This document shows, one piece after another, positions 57,928 to 64,000 of a stretch of 64,000 nt of DNA. The translations under genes were made by a program, and so were the position numbers. The notes beneath the pieces were generated by a model, which was given only the letters and a program-made list of their open reading frames with translations, did no database searches and was not told the DNA's origin. This stretch comes from Dyadobacter psychrotolerans. Its GTDB lineage: Bacteria > Bacteroidota > Bacteroidia > Cytophagales > Spirosomataceae. Each line of letters begins with the position of its first letter. Positions within the stretch are counted from its first letter, which is position 1. The DNA lies in NCBI RefSeq assembly GCF_004349265.1, contig NZ_SMFL01000003.1, positions 62,001-126,000 on the forward strand. The letters run 5' to 3'.

Positions 57928-60525
57928 TTAAAATTTAAAGCCCAGTCTCGTGAAGAAAAACGCGCCGTTGCTTCCCATCTGAACAGGATCCCATGCACCG
58001 CCGGACTCTGTGAGCGATGGCGTGTGTAAATCAGGATAAGCGTTCAGTAGATTGCTGCCTCCCAACGATACGGAAATATTTTTAGTAAACTCGTAATTTA
58101 CCGTCAAGTCCACCTGAACTTTCGGTTTGTATATATCCGTATACTCGCTCTCTGAATATTTTACGCCGGTAGTTACATTTTTCACTTCGCCGTAATTCCA
58201 GTTTACAAGTTTAATTTGGCCAAACCGGACTCCTCTTAACATGAAGCTGAGCTTCTCTACAGTATAATCAAACGTTAGATTTACTTTAGAAGGTGGAGCT
58301 GAAGCAAGCACAAAACGTCGTTCTCTTTTATTAAAATAGGTGTCTTCTTTACCCGCAAGCTTCGGACTTGTATTAACGTCGCCTAACTCCATGTAATTTA
58401 GATTGGCAGCCAATGTTGTATTCAATTTACCGGCTCCCAGATTACCTGAATGTGCTGCAATAATGTCAATTCCATAGGTTGTAGTTGAAGACAATGCATT
58501 CGTGAAAAATTGAGCCTGACTCACATTAAGCGATTTTAGCAATGATCCTATCTCACGGTCGGTATCCTCAAACTGGCCTGTAAGCACAACACGATCTTTT
58601 ACTTTTACATAATAACCATCAACTGTTAAAGAGAAGCCGGAAGCCGGCCTAACCGTTACCCCAATGCTTGCATTTTCAGATGTTTCCTGTTTCAGTTGAG
58701 GTATACCCAGAGTTTTAGCCACTTCACTGTCATTATTTGCCAGAAGTACCTCAACCGCCTTGCCATTTACAAAGTTTGTAAAGGTCGAATTGAAATACTT
58801 TTGAGCCAGTGACGGCGCACGAAAGCCTGTACTCACCGATCCCCTGAGTGCCAGTAAGTTTGATATTTTATAACGTGCACCAACTTTTCCGTTAATCGTA
58901 CTTCCAAAGTCGCTATAGTTTTCAAAGCGTCCTGCGATATCAATGAGCAGATTCTTTGTTAAATCTGCTTCAACATCTACATATGCGCCCATATTGGATC
59001 GTCCTTTATTAATCACGTTCGCTGGACTAAAACCCGGAAAGCCTTGAGAACCACTTTCAAATTTTGGATCATAGTTGTAATAAGATGGCCGGTCACCCTC
59101 AAAAATTTTATAGCGTTCAGTTCTGTATTCAGCACCAAATGCGATATTTAAGCCCTGAAAAATAGTTTTGTAAAAACGTGATATGTTTAAGTTGCTTACA
59201 TTTTGTCCCAGCTGAAAGCCTCCTGCATCAAAAGACGTAGGAGACAAAGGTCCAAGAGAACGGTTTAATGAATTATTTACAAAAAAGTGAAATTTATTAA
59301 AACCGTATGTATTGCTCAGATCAATATCCCACTGTTTCCAAACACCTCTCACCCCTCCGGTGACGGAACGGTCGTCTATGGTGCTGGCAATGACCGGATC
59401 AAAACCGTCCGGATATACAGATGGAATATTTCGGTCATCATTTTTAAACCGAGTCCACGCGTAGGCATCACCTTTCCTCTTATTTATTCCGCCAAAGCTA
59501 TAAATCTGAACACCTTTCAACACCGGAACCATCGCATTGAAATACAATGAACCATTTTGCATCTTGGGATCACCATATTGGCGTCTCACAAGTTCTTCTT
59601 CCGGATGTGTATATGCACGGTTCGTATGCGCACGGGAATTGTAGTCAGCCGTAATATTTACAAAACCTTTCTTTGCAATAGCTAGTCCATAATTCGCATT
59701 GACACTGTAATTCAATCCATCAAAAGTTTTGCTATCGTTCCTGTATTTAGCCAGGTAAATACCTGAATTTGCATTTACAGTCAACTGATTTACATTTTCT
59801 TTCAACACAATATTGATCACTCCCGCAATTGCATCAGATCCGTATTGAGCAGCAGCTCCATCACGTAAAATTTCAATTCTTTCAATGGCCGCGGCAGGAA
59901 TTGCGTTCAGGTCAGTTCCTGTATTTCCTCTTCCTCTCGAACCAAACAAATTAACCAAAGAAGATTGATGCCGGCGTTTACCATTGATTAATACCAAAGT
60001 CTGGTCTGGCCCCAAACCGCGCAAAGAAGCCGGATCAACGTGATCTGCACCATCCGAACCTGTTTGGCGATTGGAATTAAATGAAGGAACGGCAAACTGC
60101 AAAAGCTGGTTTACATCCAGCTGACCCTGCTTCGTAGTAATTTCGCGGATATCAATCACGTCAACCGGAGAAGGTGTATCTGCTGATGAGCGATTTAGGC
60201 TTCTGGAACCAACCACGGTTACCTGGTTTAAAAGTGTAGCGTCCTCAAGGGTAAAGTTCTGTGTGCCTTTGCCATCAATCTCTCTTTCTATTTTATTATA
60301 TCCAACATAGGTGACAATCAATGTGGCGTTGGTGTAGCCAACCATCAGCTTATAAATACCATTTCCATCAGTAATAGCACCGTTATTTGTGCCCTTCTCA
60401 ATTACAGAAGCACCAATAAGCGGAACACCTTTTTCATCCAGCACCTTGCCTGCAACTTTAAACTTTTGTGCAAAAACGGCAAAGGAACAAAATGTAAACA
60501 ATAAGGAAAAGCAGATTTTAGCCAT
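57928..60525 (-). CDS. TonB-dependent outer-membrane receptor
   Basis: The 865-residue receptor has a signal peptide (SLLFTFCSFAVFAQ), a carboxypeptidase-regulatory-like domain at about 20-100 (VAGKVLDEKGVPLIGASVIE), a plug domain at about 110-235 (RGLGPDQTLVLINGKRRH, IERIEILRDGAAAQYGS) and a 22-stranded barrel ending GAFFFTRLGFKF with a terminal phenylalanine. No SusD partner follows, so it is not a SusCD polysaccharide pair. The substrate could be a metal complex, cobalamin, a plant compound or other; sequence does not decide. It shares a transcript with the small secreted protein. Confidence 0.93.
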   Translation of the reverse strand: MAKICFSLLFTFCSFAVFAQKFKVAGKVLDEKGVPLIGASVIEKGTNNGAITDGNGIYKLMVGYTNATLIVTYVGYNKIEREIDGKGTQNFTLEDATLLNQVTVVGSRSLNRSSADTPSPVDVIDIREITTKQGQLDVNQLLQFAVPSFNSNRQTGSDGADHVDPASLRGLGPDQTLVLINGKRRHQSSLVNLFGSRGRGNTGTDLNAIPAAAIERIEILRDGAAAQYGSDAIAGVINIVLKENVNQLTVNANSGIYLAKYRNDSKTFDGLNYSVNANYGLAIAKKGFVNITADYNSRAHTNRAYTHPEEELVRRQYGDPKMQNGSLYFNAMVPVLKGVQIYSFGGINKRKGDAYAWTRFKNDDRNIPSVYPDGFDPVIASTIDDRSVTGGVRGVWKQWDIDLSNTYGFNKFHFFVNNSLNRSLGPLSPTSFDAGGFQLGQNVSNLNISRFYKTIFQGLNIAFGAEYRTERYKIFEGDRPSYYNYDPKFESGSQGFPGFSPANVINKGRSNMGAYVDVEADLTKNLLIDIAGRFENYSDFGSTINGKVGARYKISNLLALRGSVSTGFRAPSLAQKYFNSTFTNFVNGKAVEVLLANNDSEVAKTLGIPQLKQETSENASIGVTVRPASGFSLTVDGYYVKVKDRVVLTGQFEDTDREIGSLLKSLNVSQAQFFTNALSSTTTYGIDIIAAHSGNLGAGKLNTTLAANLNYMELGDVNTSPKLAGKEDTYFNKRERRFVLASAPPSKVNLTFDYTVEKLSFMLRGVRFGQIKLVNWNYGEVKNVTTGVKYSESEYTDIYKPKVQVDLTVNYEFTKNISVSLGGSNLLNAYPDLHTPSLTESGGAWDPVQMGSNGAFFFTRLGFKF

Positions 60526-60600
60526 GATGATGATGTGATTAATTATACTGTAAACAAAACAATAAAATAATACTGATACTGCCTCCTGAAAATTAAATTT

Positions 60601-60608
60601 TATCTTTG
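60601..60608 (+). promoter_or_regulatory. -7 promoter box of the DUF3817 gene
   Basis: TATCTTTG then CCTT is an exact match, 37 bases before the ATG at 60646. Confidence 0.55.
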
Positions 60609-60645
60609 CCTTAGAAAAATACTATCCTTTGGTAATCCTAATATT

Positions 60646-60945
60646 ATGTTGTTTTCCCTGCTTAAAACTTCACTTGGCCGTCTTCGCATTGTAGCTGTGC
60701 TGGAAGGAATTTCATTTCTGGTTCTTTTAGGAATCGCAATGCCACTCAAATACATGGCAGGCATTCCCCAGGCTGTCCGAATAGTAGGTATGGCGCATGG
60801 AGTACTTTTTGTTTTATACGTTTTGCTATTGTTACAGGTTGCTATCGAAAGAAGTTGGTCCTGGAAAAAATCTATTTTGGCGTTCATTGCATCCTTTATT
60901 CCTTTCGGAACATTTTATGCTGATGCCAAATGGTTTAGAGAATAA
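60646..60945 (+). CDS. DUF3817 family integral membrane protein
   Basis: The 99-residue protein has three membrane helices (VAVLEGISFLVLLGIAMPL, VGMAHGVLFVLYVLLLLQV, SILAFIASFIPFGTFYAD) with the family's glutamate in LEGISF, the histidine in MAHGVLF and the PFGTFYAD end. The function is not known; relatives lie next to transporters in Actinobacteria. It is transcribed alone, divergent from the TonB receptor. Confidence 0.88.
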   Translation: MLFSLLKTSLGRLRIVAVLEGISFLVLLGIAMPLKYMAGIPQAVRIVGMAHGVLFVLYVLLLLQVAIERSWSWKKSILAFIASFIPFGTFYADAKWFRE

Positions 60946-61026
60946 TTTCTGCTTTTAAATAAATACTTAATCCTGCGTTTTGATCTGATCAACCGAAGCG
61001 AGTGACATCCTATACCCAAAAAGATA

Positions 61027-63198
61027 TTGAAAAAACTTCTTACCATCATTCTTTTTTCCTGCTTGCTGACGGGCCGGCTATCGGCTCAAAAGCCCAATGA
61101 AAAATATCAATATCATATTCATCCGGCTACGTCAGAAATCTCCGTCGACGGTGTTGCCAATGATCCCGCCTGGCAGAACGCGCAGATAGCTACCGATTTT
61201 TTCATGATCACACCTATGGATACCAGCTTTTCCCGCTGCAAAACCGAGGTAAGAATGGCATATGATAAACAGAATCTGTATATCCTTGTGGTTAACTACA
61301 AACCGGCAAAAGGGGCGATCATTGTGGAGTCATTAAAACGGGATTTTAGTTTTGGAAAAAATGACAACTTTCTGCTTTTCATGGATACCTTCGATGACCG
61401 CACAAACGGATTTTCGTTTGGCGCTAATGCGGCAGGAGCACCCTGGGACGGACAGCAGGGCGATGGCGGAACGGTGGATCTGAGCTGGGATAACAAATGG
61501 CTGTCGGAAGTAAAAAATGATGATGATAAATGGGTTTGGGAAGCAGCTATTCCTTTTAAAAGTATCCGTTACAAACCCGGAATTTCAAAATGGGGAATAA
61601 ATTTTAGCCGCCAGGATCTGACAATTTCTGAAAAATCTGCCTGGGCACCTGTTCCGAGACAATTTCCATCCGCTTCTCTTGCTTACACCGGCGTTCTCGT
61701 TTGGGACACGCCTCCTCCGAATCCGGGACCAAATATTTCGCTGATTCCCTTTGCAGCAACAAGACTGACCAAAGATTATCAAAGAGACACACCCAATAAA
61801 TATAAAACCACGGTTGGCGGGGACGTGAAAATTGGCTTGTCTCCTTCTCTGAATCTTGACCTGACGGTAAATCCGGATTTCTCGCAGGTGGACGTTGATG
61901 TACAGCAAACGAACCTGAACCGCTTCGAACTTTTCTTCCCTGAACGGCGGCAATTCTTTCTCGAAAATGCAGATTTGTTCGCCAACTTCGGTTATGCCAG
62001 CATCCGGCCGTTTTTCTCCCGACGTATTGGATTGGGTGTCCCCATCCAATTTGGGGCCCGTATGAGCGGGAAACTGAATAAAAACTGGCGCATCGGAATC
62101 CTGGATGTACAAACAGCATCTCAGGATAGCACACCAAAAAATAACTATGCTGTTTTCGCATTGCAGCGTCAGGTCTTTGCCCGTTCCAATGTTCGTTTTA
62201 TTTTTATTAACCGGGATGCTATTAATTATTTTCCCGAGAAACATGCTTCTTTAAACCGTTACAACCGTAACATTGGCGCTGAATATAACCTGGCGAGTGT
62301 GAATAATCTCTGGACAGGTAAAGTAATGTTTTTAAAATCCTTTACTCCGGGTAAGTCAACTGATGATTTTGTTCATGCAGCAGATCTTAAATTTAATAAG
62401 GCGAATTTCTTTTGGCAATGGCAGCATGAGTATGTTGGAAAAAATTACAATGCCGAAGTAGGCTATGTACCTAACGCGACAAGGATGGGTTATTACAAGA
62501 TCAGTCCTAACGTGGGTTATTTGTTTTTTATAAAATCTCCCAAGATTATTAGTCACGGCCCTAAGCTGGTAAGTAATATGTACTGGGACAAATCCTTTGA
62601 CCCCAGCGACCGGGAATTTGTACTTTCCTATAACATCAACTTCATCAACCGGGCAACGATTTCTGTTTGGGGAGCCAGCAACTACGTGCGTTTGTTAAGA
62701 CCTTTTGATCCAACCAACTTAGGCGGACCAACTTTGGCAACCGGTACAGAACACAACTGGAAGTCAACCGGCTTTGATATTGCCTCCGGTCCGCAAAACC
62801 GACTTACCTACAATGCATCTGCCATTTTTGGTGGGTATTATGATGGCGGACATCGTAACAATTTAAGAGCTGAACTCGGGTACCGCGTCCAGCCATACGT
62901 TGCCATTGCCATGGCCGGAAACTACAACGATATCCGTTTGCCCGATCCCTGGAACCGCAAGGAACTCTGGCTGGTTGGCCCGCGCGTGGATGTGACGTTT
63001 ACAAATAAATTGTTTTTTACCACTTTCATGCAATACAATAATCAGGCTGACAACATCAACCTGAATGCCCGTTTACAGTGGCGCTACAAACCTGCTTCTG
63101 ATTTATTCATTGTTTATACTGACAATTATCTGCCGGAAAACTTCATAGTAAAAAACAGGGCTATTGTTCTGAAATTTACGTACTGGTGGAACCTTTGA
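61027..63198 (+). CDS. DUF5916 outer-membrane protein with CBM9-like N-domain
   Basis: The start is a TTG at 61027 (KKLLTIILFSCLLTG follows). The 723-residue protein has a signal peptide, a CBM9-like domain at about 30-225 (ISVDGVANDPAWQNA, TFDDRTNGFSFGANAAGA) and a DUF5916 barrel-like part to the C-terminus (NLDLTVNPDFSQVDVDVQ, FFPERRQFFLENADLF, ending LKFTYWWNL). The role of DUF5916 is unknown; many Bacteroidota encode several copies. Outer-membrane placement is inferred from the strand pattern and aromatic ending. Confidence 0.88.
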   Translation: MKKLLTIILFSCLLTGRLSAQKPNEKYQYHIHPATSEISVDGVANDPAWQNAQIATDFFMITPMDTSFSRCKTEVRMAYDKQNLYILVVNYKPAKGAIIVESLKRDFSFGKNDNFLLFMDTFDDRTNGFSFGANAAGAPWDGQQGDGGTVDLSWDNKWLSEVKNDDDKWVWEAAIPFKSIRYKPGISKWGINFSRQDLTISEKSAWAPVPRQFPSASLAYTGVLVWDTPPPNPGPNISLIPFAATRLTKDYQRDTPNKYKTTVGGDVKIGLSPSLNLDLTVNPDFSQVDVDVQQTNLNRFELFFPERRQFFLENADLFANFGYASIRPFFSRRIGLGVPIQFGARMSGKLNKNWRIGILDVQTASQDSTPKNNYAVFALQRQVFARSNVRFIFINRDAINYFPEKHASLNRYNRNIGAEYNLASVNNLWTGKVMFLKSFTPGKSTDDFVHAADLKFNKANFFWQWQHEYVGKNYNAEVGYVPNATRMGYYKISPNVGYLFFIKSPKIISHGPKLVSNMYWDKSFDPSDREFVLSYNINFINRATISVWGASNYVRLLRPFDPTNLGGPTLATGTEHNWKSTGFDIASGPQNRLTYNASAIFGGYYDGGHRNNLRAELGYRVQPYVAIAMAGNYNDIRLPDPWNRKELWLVGPRVDVTFTNKLFFTTFMQYNNQADNINLNARLQWRYKPASDLFIVYTDNYLPENFIVKNRAIVLKFTYWWNL

Positions 63199-63392
63199 GC
63201 CTTTAATGTTAATTTACTGTTACTCTTCTATTATCATTTTTGCAACAAAACAGATTTTCTTGGAGTATTTAAAAGAGAAGATTGCATGTTACTTTTGGTG
63301 ACCAAACAATTTTCATAATTTATATTTGTCTGGCTAACGGACATTTGGCCCCATATTTTGTATGGAGTTATACCACCAAATTCTGACAACAT

Positions 63393-63971
63393 ATGATCAT
63401 TCAGTTTTGCGGATTATCCGGTGCCGGAAAAACCACACTGGCAACCGGTGTTAAAAACCAGCTCTCTGAAAAAGGAGTACGCGTTGAAATAATCGACGGA
63501 GATCTTTACAGAAGCAAGCTGGGTAAAGATCTTGGTTTCTCAAAAGCGGACCGACAGGAAAATATAAGGCGTCTCGGATTTCTGGCAAGCCGATTTTCGG
63601 CCCACGGCATTGTAAGTATCATGAGTGTGATCAACCCCTACGAAGAAATAAGAACGGAACTCGTCAATAGTTACGAAAACGTAAAAACCATATATCTCGA
63701 CTGCTCTCTGGAAACTTTGTTTCAAAGGGATACCAAGGGTTTATACAAAAGGACCTTACTACCAGAGGATCATCCGGATAAACTTAAAAACCTTACCGGG
63801 GTAAACGACCAGTTTGACAGACCGGATTGTCCTGATCTATATATCAATACCGGCCTGAAAACCATTTCGGAGTGTACGGACGATATCGCTGGATTTGTTC
63901 TGCAAAATCTTGATAGTGACTTTCCTTTGCGTTCAGAAACAATGCATTTTAAAGGTCTGTCAAATGAATAG
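63393..63971 (+). CDS. cysC: Adenylylsulfate kinase
   Basis: CysC phosphorylates APS to PAPS, the donor for sulfotransferases. The 192-residue protein has the P-loop GLSGAGKTTLA, the APS-site IIDGDLYRSKL and DLGFSKADRQENIRRLGFLA pieces, and SVINPYEEIR. The usual LDGD reads IDGD. No ATP sulfurylase lies in view. The next gene starts within its last codons and appears to be a sulfotransferase, so PAPS is probably used for sulfation rather than for cysteine synthesis. Confidence 0.9.
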   Translation: MIIQFCGLSGAGKTTLATGVKNQLSEKGVRVEIIDGDLYRSKLGKDLGFSKADRQENIRRLGFLASRFSAHGIVSIMSVINPYEEIRTELVNSYENVKTIYLDCSLETLFQRDTKGLYKRTLLPEDHPDKLKNLTGVNDQFDRPDCPDLYINTGLKTISECTDDIAGFVLQNLDSDFPLRSETMHFKGLSNE

Positions 63972-64000
63972 CAACGTTTTGATCATTGCCGGGATGCACC
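63964..64000 (+). CDS. Start of a probable sulfotransferase gene, cut by the window edge
   Basis: An ATG overlapping the cysC end by eight bases opens MNSNVLIIAGMH, cut at the window edge. VLIIAGMH resembles the beginning of the PAPS-binding loop (GMHRSGTS) of sulfotransferases. Only 12 residues are visible, so the call rests on this and on the coupling to cysC. Confidence 0.4.
   Translation, partial: MNSNVLIIAGMH

Noticed and set aside
61585..62244. A 219-codon open frame on the strand opposite the DUF5916 gene
   Set aside because: It lies wholly inside a well-supported gene, its protein has no domain-like features, and the codon pattern belongs to the sense strand.

Overview
The window looks like a chromosomal segment of a Bacteroidota bacterium, most likely of the order Cytophagales (Dyadobacter- or Spirosoma-like). 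Supporting this: at least ten genes have the Bacteroidota -7 promoter box TAnnTTTG a short way upstream and lack a Shine-Dalgarno sequence; there are TonB-dependent receptors with a carboxypeptidase-regulatory N-domain, a PD40/OmpA protein, a DUF5916 protein, an RNase H with a Cauli_VI domain, and a Bacteroidota-type cytochrome c maturation set. By eye, base composition is moderate and even, apart from an AT-rich gene of unknown function near 1.2-1.9 kb. I saw no rRNA or tRNA gene, prophage, insertion sequence or CRISPR array.

Layout. 0-9.5 kb: tail of an outer-membrane barrel protein, the S1-domain regulator cvfB, an unknown gene apparently split by a frameshift, two secreted amidohydrolase-family proteins, a SatD-like/DUF3307 gene pair behind three evenly spaced operator-like repeats, a small Spy-like secreted protein and a Uma2-type nuclease. 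9.5-22.5 kb, mostly minus strand: housekeeping genes (prfC, ppa, a polyprenol-phosphate-type glycosyltransferase, trmN6, RNase H, pepT, a MazG-like pyrophosphohydrolase, marC, a Nudix-type regulator, a class V aminotransferase, dapA, ligA). 22.7-26.8 kb: rpe, a DUF4038 glycosidase-like gene and a PD40/OmpA protein.

26.9-40.0 kb is a plus-strand run of nine closely packed genes for surface-glycan building: a GT39 mannosyltransferase-like protein, two halves of a transketolase separated by an epimerase-GT2 fusion, a polytopic protein of unknown family, an acyltransferase-3, a GT2, a membrane-anchored propeller-like protein and an AlgX/SGNH-like protein. This is the most distinctive system in the window. 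I infer that the split transketolase and the epimerase make or remodel a sugar that the glycosyltransferases use and the two acyltransferase-type proteins decorate.

40-50 kb: a CPA1 antiporter, a candidate structured RNA, an unknown acidic protein, an M14 peptidase, an rhlE-type helicase, a rhodanese, dapF, rplS, the NAD(P)HX repair enzyme, and a DUF433 antitoxin whose partner toxin gene carries an in-frame stop. 50-57.5 kb: feoAB for ferrous iron uptake, divergent from ccmB-ccmC-ccmD-like-ccmE-ccmF for heme delivery and cytochrome c maturation; CcmE is the cysteine type. 57.5-64 kb: a TonB-dependent receptor with a small secreted partner, DUF3817, DUF5916, and cysC followed by the start of what is probably a sulfotransferase gene. 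Several short degenerate inverted repeats lie between genes and appear to belong to dispersed families.
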